Both the position numbers and the translations under genes were made by a program. A stretch of 43,387 nucleotides of DNA from Flavobacteriaceae bacterium. GTDB taxonomy: Bacteria > Bacteroidota > Bacteroidia > Flavobacteriales > Flavobacteriaceae. The stretch is from the NCBI GenBank assembly GCA_030835845.1, contig JAUROD010000007.1, forward strand, positions 1-43,387. The letters run 5' to 3'. Each line of letters begins with the position of its first letter. Position 1 is the stretch's first letter. A model generated the notes under the pieces. The model made no database searches and was not told the DNA's origin. It worked only from the letters and a program-made list of their open reading frames with translations. Below are positions 8,627-17,943 of the stretch, piece by piece.

Positions 8627-10716
8627 TTTTTGCTTTTATTATTAATTAAAAAGTGAAGAATTTCGATAGCTGCATCGCTGATTTTTGTTCCTGGTCCATA
8701 TATTCCAATCACCCCTTTTTCTTTCAAAAAATGATAGTCCTGTGGTGGAATAACTCCACCTGCAATCACATGAATATCTGGACGTCCTAGAGAAGACAAT
8801 GCGTCAATAAGTGCAGGAATTAGAGTTTTATGTCCTGCCGCAAGCGAAGAGACTCCCAGCACATGAACGTCGTTTTCAACAGCTTGCTTGGCAGCCTCTT
8901 CTGGTGTTTGAAACAATGGTCCAATGTCCACATCAAAACCAATATCAGCATAGCTAGTAGCCACTACTTTTGCACCCCGATCATGTCCATCCTGACCCAT
9001 TTTAGCAATCAATATTCGAGGACGTCTCCCTTCCATTGCCGCAAAGGAGTCACTTAATTTTTGTGCTTCTATAAAATCAATATCTTGCTTCACTTCTTTT
9101 GCATAAATTCCTGTAAACAATTGCGTAGTCGCTTGAAAACGACCAAAAGCAACTTCTAGGGCATTACTAATTTCGCCTAAAGTTGCACGAGATCTTGCTG
9201 CATCTACGCTTAAAGCTACTAAATTTTGATCACTTTCCCCTTGGGTAACTAATTGTTCTGCTGCAGTGGTTAAGGCCTTTAAGCACAAATCTACTTGGGT
9301 TTGATTTCGTGACTTTTTGACGGAATTTAGTCGCTCTACCTGTTGATTTAAAACTTTGATAGTATCAACTTCCAATAATGAAAGTGCATCTTCTTCCTCC
9401 AATTTATATCGGTTAACCCCAACAATTGTATCAATTTCACTGTCAATTCGAGCTTGTTTTTTAGCAGCTACTTCTTCAATTCGAATCTTAGGTATTCCCG
9501 CTTCAACTGCTTTGGTCATTCCCCCCATTTGCTCAACCTCATCGATTAGTTTCCTCGCTTTCTGTATTAAATCATCAGTTAGTTTTTCTACATAATGACT
9601 TCCTCCCCATGGGTCTACTACACGAGTAATTTGGGTTTCTTCACGAAGATATAATTGTGTATTTCTTGCGATTCGTGCAGAAAATTCTGTAGGCAATGCA
9701 AGAGCTTCATCAAGTGCATTGGTATGCAAGCTTTGGGTTCCTCCTAAAACTGCGGACATTGCCTCTATTGTTGTTCTCGCTACATTATTAAATGGATCTT
9801 GTGCGGTTAAACTCCATCCACTTGTTTGACAATGGGTACGAAGAGCTAACGATTTAGGATTGGAAGGTTTAAACTTATTTACATAGCTCGCCCAAAGAAC
9901 CCGAGCAGCTCGTAGTTTGGCGATTTCCGTAAAATGATCCATCCCTATCCCCCAAAAAAAAGAAAGACGTGGAGCAAATGAATCTACTGAAAGACCAGCA
10001 GCAATGCCTGTTCGAATATATTCCAATCCATTGGCAAGGGTATAGGCAAGTTCTTGAGCAGCTGAAGCACCCGCTTCTTGCATATGATAACCCGAAATAC
10101 TAATGCTGTTGTATTTAGGCATGTATTTAGCCGTATATTCTATAATCGATGCAACAAGTTGCATGGAAGGACGAGGAGGATAGATGTAGGTGTTTCGAAC
10201 CATGAATTCTTTCAAAATATCATTCTGAATAGTTCCAGCTAATTCTTTTGGAGACACACCTTGTTCTTCAGCAGCGACAATATAAAAAGCCAAAATAGGA
10301 AGGACTGCACCGTTCATAGTCATAGAAACAGACATTTTGTCTAAAGGAATTTGGTCAAATAAACGTTTCATATCCTCTACTGTATCAATTGCAACTCCAG
10401 CTTTACCAACATCTCCAACAACTCGCGGGTGATCACTATCATACCCTCGATGGGTAGGAAGATCAAAAGCAACTGAAAGCCCTTTTTGCCCCATGGATAA
10501 ATTCTTACGGTAAAAAGCATTACTTTCCTCTGCTGTTGAAAAGCCAGCATATTGTCGAATGGTCCAAGGTTGACGAACATACATTGTAGCGTAGGGTCCT
10601 CTTAAATAGGGAGGGATTCCAGCTCCAAAAGACGTATGTGCAAATTCTTTTTTTGCTTGTTTTTGTCTTGGTTTGATATATTCCCATTGACTTACGTTAC
10701 GTCTTTTCTTATTCAT
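8623..10716 (-). CDS. mutB: Methylmalonyl-CoA mutase large subunit (B12-binding)
   Basis: The 697-residue protein isomerises succinyl-CoA and (R)-methylmalonyl-CoA with adenosylcobalamin, linking propionate, odd-chain and branched-chain catabolism to the TCA cycle. The N-terminal two-thirds is the TIM-barrel mutase domain ([29 protein letters not shown] near residues 70-100; [10 protein letters not shown] near 355). The C-terminal cobalamin domain (about 565-697) has the DxHxxG motif as DGHDRG, with His578 as the lower axial ligand. The length is normal for the large subunit. It starts one base after the small-subunit stop. No MeaB-type chaperone or epimerase gene is in the window. Confidence 0.97.
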   Translation of the reverse strand: MNKKRRNVSQWEYIKPRQKQAKKEFAHTSFGAGIPPYLRGPYATMYVRQPWTIRQYAGFSTAEESNAFYRKNLSMGQKGLSVAFDLPTHRGYDSDHPRVVGDVGKAGVAIDTVEDMKRLFDQIPLDKMSVSMTMNGAVLPILAFYIVAAEEQGVSPKELAGTIQNDILKEFMVRNTYIYPPRPSMQLVASIIEYTAKYMPKYNSISISGYHMQEAGASAAQELAYTLANGLEYIRTGIAAGLSVDSFAPRLSFFWGIGMDHFTEIAKLRAARVLWASYVNKFKPSNPKSLALRTHCQTSGWSLTAQDPFNNVARTTIEAMSAVLGGTQSLHTNALDEALALPTEFSARIARNTQLYLREETQITRVVDPWGGSHYVEKLTDDLIQKARKLIDEVEQMGGMTKAVEAGIPKIRIEEVAAKKQARIDSEIDTIVGVNRYKLEEEDALSLLEVDTIKVLNQQVERLNSVKKSRNQTQVDLCLKALTTAAEQLVTQGESDQNLVALSVDAARSRATLGEISNALEVAFGRFQATTQLFTGIYAKEVKQDIDFIEAQKLSDSFAAMEGRRPRILIAKMGQDGHDRGAKVVATSYADIGFDVDIGPLFQTPEEAAKQAVENDVHVLGVSSLAAGHKTLIPALIDALSSLGRPDIHVIAGGVIPPQDYHFLKEKGVIGIYGPGTKISDAAIEILHFLINNKSKK

Positions 10717-10717
10717 T

Positions 10718-12025
10718 TTACTTAGCTAATGGTGTTTCATTAATCGTAGGGTAATCCCCTTTGTCAAGAATCGGCTTGGCTAGAGCAGTTGCACTAAGAC
10801 TATCCTTATCTTGATATTTCGTTGTGCCGACTAAAACCTTACTTCCCTGATCAAATTCTAGCCTTTCAGCATTAGCGCTAACCGCAATCATCTTTTGGAT
10901 TTTACCACTTTTAAAAGCGCTAGTCCAGCCGCCATCAAGTTCAATTGATTTAAATAATTCCCATGCCTTTTCACTTATCTCTGCAACTAACCCCTCAATG
11001 TAATAGGATCCTTGAGCAGGATTTGGTAGCTCTGAAAATGCACTTTCTTGCTGCAGTAAGAAAAGTTGATTTCGTGCAATTCGGTCACTAAATGGAGTAG
11101 ATTCTTGGAAATTTAAATCATATGGATGGTTACATATAATATCTGCTCCTCCAAGTATAGCACTCATCATCTCAGTGGTTGTTCGTAATAGATTTACATT
11201 ATATGATGTAGCCGTTTTATTCCGCTTTGAGGGTTCTGCTAAAAGCTCGATATCAACTGAATAATTGTTGTTTGTGAGTAATGATTCAACCAATTGACGC
11301 AATGCAATTCCCTTGGCAATTTCAAAAAAATAATTACTCCCAACAGAATATCGAATGATACATTTTGGTTTTTTATTATTTGCATCTGTTGGAATTAAAT
11401 TGAGATATTCCTGGAGCTGTAACAAACAAAATGAAATTTGTTCAATATGAGTTGCACCTGCATTTTGATATATACTTCCATCCAAAAATACTATTGGTGC
11501 AGCTGCTTTTTGATAGATATTTAACCATTGTGATTCATCCTCTATTTCACTTTTATACCACTTCCCGTTTCGAGCGAATTGCCTATATATATCTGTTAAA
11601 AAATAGTATTCTTTTTGGTAAAAAGAAGGAGGGATAAGCGGGACTTGCTCAATGCTTGAATCAAACCAAACTTTTCCTTGAAATCCATCAAGAAGTTCAA
11701 TTAATTCCTCCCAAGATGAAAAATCAGGAGATAATGAAAGAAGTAAAAAAGAGACTTCTTGAGAAATCGCTTGATTAATTTGGGACATAAAAAGGCTTTT
11801 ATCGGAGGTTAATGCTATGATTTGTCCAGCATCCCATTTTTTTGGATAAGAATTAGAAATTGACGAACTAGAGCTTATATCCTCACGAGTATAAATCGGT
11901 TGAACGTGTATTTTCTCAACTGATTCCCAAGTTAAATTTTTATGAAATTCAGTAGGGGTATCTTGTAAAATACGGTCGTATTGTACTTGTTTTGATACCG
12001 GAGAAAATTCGTGTTTTTTTGACAT
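10718..12025 (-). CDS. mutA: Methylmalonyl-CoA mutase small subunit
   Basis: A 435-residue paralogue of the mutase barrel without the cobalamin-binding C-terminus. Recognisable mutase-family stretches are [22 protein letters not shown] and [17 protein letters not shown]...[12 protein letters not shown], which parallel the large subunit. It is considerably shorter than actinobacterial small subunits (about 620), which is usual for the flavobacterial form as I remember it. It pairs with MutB as a heterodimer; the next gene begins one base downstream. A weak promoter (TATCTTGT near 12045, minus strand) may lie in the 67-base gap before it. Confidence 0.93.
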   Translation of the reverse strand: MSKKHEFSPVSKQVQYDRILQDTPTEFHKNLTWESVEKIHVQPIYTREDISSSSSISNSYPKKWDAGQIIALTSDKSLFMSQINQAISQEVSFLLLSLSPDFSSWEELIELLDGFQGKVWFDSSIEQVPLIPPSFYQKEYYFLTDIYRQFARNGKWYKSEIEDESQWLNIYQKAAAPIVFLDGSIYQNAGATHIEQISFCLLQLQEYLNLIPTDANNKKPKCIIRYSVGSNYFFEIAKGIALRQLVESLLTNNNYSVDIELLAEPSKRNKTATSYNVNLLRTTTEMMSAILGGADIICNHPYDLNFQESTPFSDRIARNQLFLLQQESAFSELPNPAQGSYYIEGLVAEISEKAWELFKSIELDGGWTSAFKSGKIQKMIAVSANAERLEFDQGSKVLVGTTKYQDKDSLSATALAKPILDKGDYPTINETPLAK

Positions 12026-12092
12026 AGCTTAGTACAAGATAGACTATTCTATAAAAACAAATATTACCAGGATAGAAATTTATCGTAGGTGA

Positions 12093-12590
12093 TTAATTCA
12101 TCGGTGCAGCTAACTTATTCACGATAGTCTGCTCGTTAGAAATTGTAACAACAAAAAAAGAGTCGTACTCTGAGTCGTCAAATAAGGGATAGCGCTCTTC
12201 TTTAAGCATTCTGTTAGCAAGCACAGGAGTTGTATTACTGTGTCCTACCACCAATACTGTTTTTCCAAGAGTGGCTTGCTGAAAGTCGGAATCAAATAAC
12301 GTTTGGGGGTTATATGATTTAATTTCAAGATTTTGTGCTTCAGCAATTGGACGTGCAGTTTCGATAGTTCGAATATAGTCTGTAGAGTAAATAGCATCAA
12401 ATTCAATGTATTGAAAAACCATGTTCCAATTTTGTGCCCTCTCTCTTCCCTGTTCTGTTAAATTAGGGTTGCTTTTATCCAAAGGAGCAAGTTCTTTTTC
12501 GGTATGACGAATTAGAAAATATGTCGTCTGCTGACTCCATGCAAACTGAGAAAGGAGAACGAAAAATAATGAAAATAAAATGTTTTTCAT
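12093..12590 (-). CDS. Exported histidine phosphatase family protein
   Basis: A 165-residue protein with a signal peptide (MKNILFSLFFVLLSQFAWSQ). The phosphoryl-accepting motif of the phosphoglycerate-mutase/SixA fold is RHTEK (His29), and the second catalytic histidine is in VVGHSNTTPVL. The mature enzyme is short, like SixA-type phosphatases, and acts in the periplasm; the substrate is unknown. It begins three bases after etfA, so it is presumably the last gene of the etfBA transcript, although an exported phosphatase has no obvious link to electron transfer. Confidence 0.85.
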   Translation of the reverse strand: MKNILFSLFFVLLSQFAWSQQTTYFLIRHTEKELAPLDKSNPNLTEQGRERAQNWNMVFQYIEFDAIYSTDYIRTIETARPIAEAQNLEIKSYNPQTLFDSDFQQATLGKTVLVVGHSNTTPVLANRMLKEERYPLFDDSEYDSFFVVTISNEQTIVNKLAAPMN

Positions 12591-12593
12591 GGT

Positions 12594-13547
12594 TTATGCA
12601 TCTGCTTTAAACGCTTTAAGCTTTTCAATTAAAGTTGGCACCACTTCAAAAGCATCGCCAACTATCCCGTAGTCTGCTGCTTTAAAGAAAGGTGCTTCGG
12701 GATCACTATTGATGACTACTTTTACTTTAGATGAGTTTATTCCAGCCAAGTGCTGAATTGCTCCAGACACTCCAATTGCAATATATAAATTCGAAGCAAC
12801 TGGTTTACCCGTTTGACCAACGTGTTCACTGTGAGGTCTCCATCCCATATCCGAAACTGGTTTTGAGCAAGCAGTTGCAGCACCAAGGACTTGAGCTAAA
12901 TCCTCAATCATGTGCCAGTTTTCTGGACCTTTAAGGCCACGTCCTCCAGAGACAACAACATCTGCATCAGCAATAGTAACTTTGTCTGATGCCTTGTCCA
13001 CAGATTCAACTTGTACTCCTGGAGCTGAAAAAGAAACATCAAAAGCTTCAACTGAACATGCTACTGAATTTTCAACTAATCCAAATGCATTGTTTGATAC
13101 ACCAATCAATTTTACATCTGATGTGATCTCTGTGTAGGAAAATGCTTTGTTTGTGAAAACAGCTCTCTTAACGGTAAAAGGAGATAAATTTGATGGTAAG
13201 GCAACAACATTGGTTGCATAACCAGCATCTAGACTTATGGCCAATAATGGACTTAAAAATCGACTGTCTGCACTTGAGCTTACAATGACAACCTTAGCTC
13301 CAACTTGTAAGGCTGCTTGCTTAATTGCATCTGCAAATAATTTAGCGTCAAAACTTCCTTCATAAGACGTGTTTAACACCTTTGATACGCCATAGGTTCC
13401 TAGGCTCTCTGGTGAATTTGCGTTAAAACTTACAGCAAAAACATCGCACCCAATTTGGTCGGCTACAGCTTTTCCATAAGAAGCAACTTCAAAAGCTCCC
13501 TTTTTAAATTTTCCTTGATCTGTTTCAGTATAAACTAGTATAGACAT
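12594..13547 (-). CDS. etfA: Electron transfer flavoprotein alpha subunit
   Basis: The 317-residue protein has the FAD-domain motifs of EtfA: VVSGGRGLKGPENWHMIEDLA, then PVSDMGWRPHSEHVGQTGK and the strongly conserved GVSGAIQHLAGINSS followed by INSDPEAPFFKAADYGIVGD. With EtfB it carries electrons from acyl-CoA dehydrogenases to ETF:quinone oxidoreductase, so it belongs with the beta-oxidation genes nearby (hbd, thiolase, mutAB). It lies 21 bases downstream of etfB. Confidence 0.97.
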   Translation of the reverse strand: MSILVYTETDQGKFKKGAFEVASYGKAVADQIGCDVFAVSFNANSPESLGTYGVSKVLNTSYEGSFDAKLFADAIKQAALQVGAKVVIVSSSADSRFLSPLLAISLDAGYATNVVALPSNLSPFTVKRAVFTNKAFSYTEITSDVKLIGVSNNAFGLVENSVACSVEAFDVSFSAPGVQVESVDKASDKVTIADADVVVSGGRGLKGPENWHMIEDLAQVLGAATACSKPVSDMGWRPHSEHVGQTGKPVASNLYIAIGVSGAIQHLAGINSSKVKVVINSDPEAPFFKAADYGIVGDAFEVVPTLIEKLKAFKADA

Positions 13548-13568
13548 TCTTTCTTGGTGTTAGATGAA

Positions 13569-14315
13569 TTAAATTACTTTTGCTTCATTATGAAGTAAAT
13601 CAATAAGTTGGTCAATATTTTCGGGACTGACTAATTTGACTTCTCCTTTTGGAGCAGGTTTTTCAAAGTTTAGGGTGTTTGAAGAAGTTCCTGATCCTTG
13701 AGGTTCCAATACGTTTAAAGGTTTTTTTCGTGCCATCATTATTCCTCGCATATTTGGAATTTTCAAATCGCTTTCTTCAACTAACCCTTTTTGTCCTCCA
13801 ACTATAAGTGGAAGTGTGGCAGAAACAGTTTCTTTTCCTCCGTCAATTTCACGAATAGCTGTGGCTTTATCTCCTACAATTTCTAGTCCAACACAATTAT
13901 TTACATAACTCATATCACATAGTGCTGCAATCATTCCTGGAACCATTCCCCCGTTATAGTCAATGGATTCTCTACCAGCAATGATGAGGTCATAATTTCC
14001 TTGTTGGACTACATTGGCAATTTCCTTAGCCACTTGACTTGCTTCAAGCGCAGCAGTATTAATACGAATTGCAGCATCGGCTCCTATGGCTAATGTTTTT
14101 CTAAGCGTGGTTTCAGTTTCAGGGCCACCAACATTGATTACGTCAACAGTTGCTCCGTTTTTTTCTTTAAACCACATTGCACGTGTTAGACCAAATTCAT
14201 CATTTGGATTGATGATGTATTGAACTCCATTGGTGTCAAATTTTGTGTCTCCCTCCACGAAGTTAATCTTTGAAGTTGTGTCAGGTACATGGCTAATGCA
14301 AACTAAAATTCTCAT
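13569..14315 (-). CDS. etfB: Electron transfer flavoprotein beta subunit
   Basis: The protein has 248 residues starting at MRILVCISHVPDT; I chose this ATG (14315) over the upstream in-frame start at 14348 because EtfB proteins begin with this strand and because the probable -7 box (14346-14353) overlaps the upstream start. The AMP/FAD-binding region is visible as DLIIAGRESIDYNGGMVPGMIA, and the C-terminal region contains MRGIMMARKKPL. It forms the ETF heterodimer with the downstream etfA product. Confidence 0.96.
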   Translation of the reverse strand: MRILVCISHVPDTTSKINFVEGDTKFDTNGVQYIINPNDEFGLTRAMWFKEKNGATVDVINVGGPETETTLRKTLAIGADAAIRINTAALEASQVAKEIANVVQQGNYDLIIAGRESIDYNGGMVPGMIAALCDMSYVNNCVGLEIVGDKATAIREIDGGKETVSATLPLIVGGQKGLVEESDLKIPNMRGIMMARKKPLNVLEPQGSGTSSNTLNFEKPAPKGEVKLVSPENIDQLIDLLHNEAKVI

Positions 14316-14345
14316 TTTTTTGTGTTTTTCTTCAAGTGTATGCAA

Positions 14346-14353
14346 CAAAAATA
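14346..14353 (-). promoter_or_regulatory. -7 box of the etfBA operon
   Basis: On the minus strand TATTTTTG is a full match to TAnnTTTG, 30 bases upstream of the etfB ATG at 14315. Confidence 0.5.
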
Positions 14354-14438
14354 AATATTATTCTTGCATAATAAAATTTACTAGGATTTATTTTAACACG
14401 ATTTAATTATTTTTAACTTTTTATCTTAGAGTCTTTGA

Positions 14439-15299
14439 TTACTTGGCACTTCTATTCTCGAAATAAATGGCTAATAAAATTAAACTACCTCCTATGATTA
14501 TTCCCATATGAGGAATTTCACCAAGGAATAAAAAAGCAATTAAAATACCATATAAGGGATTTGTACTTGAAATAATACTTGCCGTAGTCACCGAAAAATT
14601 TCTAAGGCTAGTCAAAAATAAACTATGCCCAACTACTGTGGTAAAAAGAGCTAAAAACAACAGGGACTCCCATTGGGGAAAACTTGCTTCAATTTGATCT
14701 TGACTTAAAAATGGTACAAAGCAAAATGAAATTACCATAACTTGTGTTAACATTAGTTGTGATCCGTTTGCTGTCTGTAAAGAGGATTTTAGAATTAAAT
14801 TCCGTAATGCATAACAAAGTGCTGAGAGTATTCCCAATGCTACCGCAAGCCCATGCGTTTCTTCTAAACCAGTAGTAGGGACAAGAAAATAGATTCCTAC
14901 CAAAGTTAATAGACCAATGAAAAGGTGTTTTTTTTGAAATTTTAACTTAAAGAAAAAGGGCTCTAAGAAAGCTGTAATAATTGGAAAGGTATAAAGCGAT
15001 AACATTCCTATTGCAACATTTGAATATTGAAGTGCATAGAAATATGTTACCCAATGTATTCCCATTAACACACCCGCTAAAAACAATGGAAAATTCCATT
15101 GACGAAAAGAAATAGGCGACTGTTTTGTCATGTATAGGTAGAGCATCAAAAAGGGAATAGCAAAGATACTTCTCCAAAAAATGGTAACCTCTGGGAAAAG
15201 CTGAATTGATTTTCCAAGCACCCCAGAAGTACTGATAAAAATAATTGATAGATTGAGCCTAATATAATCTCCAAAAGATGGTGAGTTGACTTCTCCCAT
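14439..15299 (-). CDS. EamA/DMT family exporter
   Basis: A 286-residue membrane protein with about ten hydrophobic helices and the internal two-fold repeat of the drug/metabolite transporter superfamily. Each EamA half ends in a G-E-rich loop (FFFKLKFQKKHLFIGLLTLVGIYF and AFLFLGEIPHMGIIIGGSLILLAIYF). DMT proteins usually export small metabolites; no substrate can be assigned. It starts 3 bases after the hbd stop and so is probably co-transcribed with it. Confidence 0.9.
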   Translation of the reverse strand: MGEVNSPSFGDYIRLNLSIIFISTSGVLGKSIQLFPEVTIFWRSIFAIPFLMLYLYMTKQSPISFRQWNFPLFLAGVLMGIHWVTYFYALQYSNVAIGMLSLYTFPIITAFLEPFFFKLKFQKKHLFIGLLTLVGIYFLVPTTGLEETHGLAVALGILSALCYALRNLILKSSLQTANGSQLMLTQVMVISFCFVPFLSQDQIEASFPQWESLLFLALFTTVVGHSLFLTSLRNFSVTTASIISSTNPLYGILIAFLFLGEIPHMGIIIGGSLILLAIYFENRSAK

Positions 15300-15302
15300 T
15301 TA

Positions 15303-16184
15303 TTAAAATTCTAAAGGTGAAGGGTTTTTTAAGTCTATGGAATAATCGTAAAAACCTTTTTTAGTTTTTACTCCGAGATTACCTGATGCAACAAGATTTT
15401 TGAGTAATGGAGAGGCTGCATATTTATCCTTTCCAAAACCTTCATAAAGAACATTAAGAATGGATAAACAAACATCTAGGCCAATAAAATCTGCCAAACG
15501 AAGAGGACCCATTGGGTGACCCATTCCTAACTTCATAATCTCATCAATGGTTTGAACGTCTGCCACCCCTTGAAAAAGAGCTTCAATTGCCTCATTTATC
15601 ATAGGTAATAAAACACGATTGGCTACAAAACCAGGATAATCGGATGCAACGAGAGGAACTTTATTTAGTTTTTCCGTCAATTCAACGATAATTTTCAAAG
15701 TTTGTGGACTAGTTTTATGTCCCTTGATGATTTCAACCAAGCGCATTACAGGAACAGGGTTCATAAAATGCATCCCTATAACCTTTTCAGGACGATTTGT
15801 AAAAGCAGCTAAGGTAGTTATGGATAATGAAGAGGTGTTTGAGGCAATAATACAGCTAGAAGGACTCGCTTTATCAACTGCCCTCATTATTTGTTCTTTT
15901 ACTGACAGATTCTCAGATACTGCTTCAATGACCAAATCAGAATTTGCTACTGAGTGAGCAATATCTGTTGAAGTGTTTAGTCGACTTAAGGCAGCTGTCT
16001 TTTGTTCAAGGTCAAGCAATTCTTTTTTGACCTGACGATCAAGGTTTGTTTCTATTCTTGTTTGCGCTTTGACCAAGTTTTCTTTGGATAAATCAACAAG
16101 GGTAACCTCAAAACCGTGCTGAATAAAACTATGTGCAATTCCACTGCCCATTGTACCAGAACCTATGACTGTAATATGATCCAT
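15303..16184 (-). CDS. hbd: 3-hydroxybutyryl-CoA dehydrogenase
   Basis: The 293-residue enzyme oxidises (S)-3-hydroxyacyl-CoA with NAD. The Rossmann motif is IGSGTMGSGIAHSF at the N-terminus; ASNTSSLSIT and GMHFMNPVPVMRLVEII carry the catalytic Ser/His environment, and the C-terminal domain contains MGHPMGPLRLADFIGLDVC. The length equals that of stand-alone Hbd enzymes rather than fused FadB. Together with the thiolase at 18346 it supplies the last steps of short-chain beta-oxidation. Confidence 0.95.
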   Translation of the reverse strand: MDHITVIGSGTMGSGIAHSFIQHGFEVTLVDLSKENLVKAQTRIETNLDRQVKKELLDLEQKTAALSRLNTSTDIAHSVANSDLVIEAVSENLSVKEQIMRAVDKASPSSCIIASNTSSLSITTLAAFTNRPEKVIGMHFMNPVPVMRLVEIIKGHKTSPQTLKIIVELTEKLNKVPLVASDYPGFVANRVLLPMINEAIEALFQGVADVQTIDEIMKLGMGHPMGPLRLADFIGLDVCLSILNVLYEGFGKDKYAASPLLKNLVASGNLGVKTKKGFYDYSIDLKNPSPLEF

Positions 16185-16201
16185 CTTTTTCTTTTATGAA
16201 C

Positions 16202-16209
16202 TAAATATA
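16202..16209 (-). promoter_or_regulatory. -7 box of hbd
   Basis: Minus-strand TATATTTA (7 of 8) lies 17 bases upstream of the hbd ATG at 16184, in the divergent promoter region shared with the thioesterase. Confidence 0.4.
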
Positions 16210-16243
16210 CCTCATTCCATAAATAAATTGTATTTTTTGATAG

Positions 16244-16251
16244 TATCTTTA
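16244..16251 (+). promoter_or_regulatory. -7 box of the acyl-CoA thioesterase
   Basis: TATCTTTA ends 7 bases before the ATG at 16259, so the transcript would have a very short leader or none. Confidence 0.45.
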
Positions 16252-16258
16252 TATTCAG

Positions 16259-16624
16259 ATGGAAACAAAAACACTTAAAATGTCTTTTTTAGCACAAACA
16301 ACCGATGTAAATTATCACGGTAATGTGCATGGTGGTAAGGTGATGAAATGGATAGATGAAGTTGGATATGCACTTGCGGTTCGTTTTTCAGGAAAAAACT
16401 GCGTTACCAAGTTCGTTGATGATATTGAGTTTTTAGAACCGATTCATATTGGCGATTTGGTTAAGCTTAGTGCTGAGATTGTTAAAGTAGGGAATAGTTC
16501 TTTACGCATTCAAGTTGAAGTTCGAAGTGAAAATTTGATTGAAATCAATCAAAAAAAGAATTGTGTGTGTGATATTGTTTTCGTGGCAATTGATAAAAAT
16601 GGAAAAAAAACAACAATTAAATAA
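16259..16624 (+). CDS. Hotdog-fold acyl-CoA thioesterase (YciA/ACOT type)
   Basis: The 121-residue protein has the acyl-CoA hydrolase signature: NYHGNVHGGKVMKWIDEVGYALA carries the catalytic Asn/Asp face of the long hotdog helix, followed by strands with FVDDIEFLEPIHIGDLVKLSAEI. It hydrolyses acyl-CoA to free acid and CoA. The size fits a single-domain hotdog that works as a hexamer in YciA. It is transcribed divergently from hbd, which fits CoA recycling in the same pathway. Confidence 0.88.
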   Translation: METKTLKMSFLAQTTDVNYHGNVHGGKVMKWIDEVGYALAVRFSGKNCVTKFVDDIEFLEPIHIGDLVKLSAEIVKVGNSSLRIQVEVRSENLIEINQKKNCVCDIVFVAIDKNGKKTTIK

Positions 16625-16631
16625 TTACATT

Positions 16632-17006
16632 ATGATTTGGATTTATCGTCTTTTAATACTCCTGGTTTCAGGGACAGTTTATAATGTTTGGCTCTTGCGT
16701 TTGGGTAAAGCAACACCCTATCGCGGTGGAGGTGCGACATCACTTCAAGATGAATTTCTTGTCTATGGTCTTAACGAGCAAATGATGTATGTCGTCGGTG
16801 GAATCAAATTACTGGCAAGCACTTTACTTCTTGTCGGTCTATTTCGCAAACAGTTGATTACTCCTGCTGCAACAACTATCGCTATTCTTATGATAGGAGC
16901 TATTGCTATGCATCTAAAAGTTGGTGATCCACTTATGCGATCTCTTCCAGCCGCAATGATGTTACTTATGAGCATAGGTATTTTACGTCTGAAAAAAATC
17001 AGCTAA
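16632..17006 (+). CDS. DoxX-like membrane protein
   Basis: I start the gene at ATG 16632 (124 residues) rather than at the longer in-frame 16539, because the longer form would overlap the thioesterase by 86 bases. The sequence has four hydrophobic segments and the DoxX-like pattern: YNVWLLRLGKATPYRGGGA, EFLVYGLNEQMMYVVGGIKLLAS, MHLKVGDPLMRSLPA. Function unknown. It follows the thioesterase gene by 7 bases. Confidence 0.8.
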   Translation: MIWIYRLLILLVSGTVYNVWLLRLGKATPYRGGGATSLQDEFLVYGLNEQMMYVVGGIKLLASTLLLVGLFRKQLITPAATTIAILMIGAIAMHLKVGDPLMRSLPAAMMLLMSIGILRLKKIS

Positions 17007-17058
17007 AGAATTAACTATTTATTATTAGAAAGTATTCACCCTACAAGGTGTGCTTTAC

Positions 17059-17066
17059 TACATTTG
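17059..17066 (+). promoter_or_regulatory. -7 box of the arsC-like gene
   Basis: TACATTTG is a perfect TAnnTTTG and ends only four bases before ATG 17071. This argues for that start over 17050 and for a leaderless or near-leaderless transcript. Confidence 0.5.
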
Positions 17067-17070
17067 TAAA

Positions 17071-17670
17071 ATGGAAAAATCATTATTGGAAATAGTTGAG
17101 TCTTTAAACGAAAGCACTATTTCAGTTGAACGAAAAAAAGAACTACAACAGCTCGTTGACTTTATTAGGTCGCAGCAAAGAGCGAGTAAAAAAATAGCAT
17201 TTAACTTTGTTTGTACTCATAATTCTAGAAGGAGTCAATTTGCTCAATTTTGGGCTACTGTTATGGGGCACTATTTTGGAATTGAAGTTGGTTGTTTTTC
17301 AGGAGGTGTTGAAATTACTGCTTGTAATGAACGAGTAATCCACTGTTTAAAGCAACAAGGGTTTGAGGTACAGTTAAAACCTAACGGTGATAATCCAATC
17401 TATGAAATCCGAATGAAAGAGATTGTTTTAGGAAATTATTTTTCAAAAATTTATGATGATAAAAGTAATCCAAAACAAGATTTTGCTGCCATCATGGTTT
17501 GTGATCATGCGGATCAAAATTGTCCATTTATTCCTGGTGCAACTGCACGAATTCCTCTTCGATATAAAGACCCAAAAGAGTTTGACAACAGCCCTCAGGA
17601 GGAACTAAAGTATTATGAGAAATCAATTGAGATTGCTACTGAACTCAAATATGTTTTTTCTTCGTTGTAA
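17071..17670 (+). CDS. ArsC/low-molecular-weight phosphatase-like arsenate reductase
   Basis: The protein has 199 residues from ATG 17071. After a helical N-terminal extension of about 40 residues comes the P-loop CTHNSRRSQ (nucleophile Cys48, CX5R). The region MVCDHADQNCPF holds two more cysteines (144 and 151) spaced CX6C, as in the redox triad of thioredoxin-coupled ArsC. LRYKDPKEF supplies the general-acid Asp. All residues for arsenate reduction are therefore present. No ars operon (ArsB, ArsR) is nearby, so a general protein phosphatase role is also possible. Confidence 0.82.
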   Translation: MEKSLLEIVESLNESTISVERKKELQQLVDFIRSQQRASKKIAFNFVCTHNSRRSQFAQFWATVMGHYFGIEVGCFSGGVEITACNERVIHCLKQQGFEVQLKPNGDNPIYEIRMKEIVLGNYFSKIYDDKSNPKQDFAAIMVCDHADQNCPFIPGATARIPLRYKDPKEFDNSPQEELKYYEKSIEIATELKYVFSSL

Positions 17671-17688
17671 CAACTAAAAAAAATTCTG

Positions 17689-17940
17689 ATGAAAAAACTG
17701 ATCTATTTATCTTTTCTATTGACTCTCTTAACCTCATGTAAAAAAGATGAAAAATGTGGTGAAATCACAAATAAAGTAGAGGTTAACGGACGCTACTATT
17801 TTATATTAGATCCAGAATCGAGTATCAATGTTGCTCCTTCAGATGATATTGCATCTTATATTCCAGACAATCAAGTTAGTGGAGAAGTCATTCAAGCAGT
17901 TTATAATCAATTTAGAATTGGAGAGAGGTATTGTCAATGA
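17689..17940 (+). CDS. Small lipoprotein, function unknown
   Basis: An 83-residue protein with a lipoprotein signal (MKKLIYLSFLLTLLTSC, Cys17) followed by KKDEKC. The mature 66 residues show beta-type strands (VNGRYYFIL) and two further cysteines, one near the start and one as the penultimate residue, which could form a disulfide. It lies 18 bases after the arsC-like gene, and its stop is 3 bases from the stop of the convergent minus-strand gene. No family recognised. Confidence 0.65.
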   Translation: MKKLIYLSFLLTLLTSCKKDEKCGEITNKVEVNGRYYFILDPESSINVAPSDDIASYIPDNQVSGEVIQAVYNQFRIGERYCQ

Positions 17941-17943
17941 TTT

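Noticed and set aside
14316-14348. Longer EtfB start at 14348
   Set aside because: The -7 box TATTTTTG overlaps this start, and EtfB proteins begin at MxILVCxSxVPD.
16539-16631. Longer start for the DoxX-like protein overlapping the thioesterase
   Set aside because: An 86-base overlap in another frame is unlikely; ATG 16632 directly precedes the first membrane helix.
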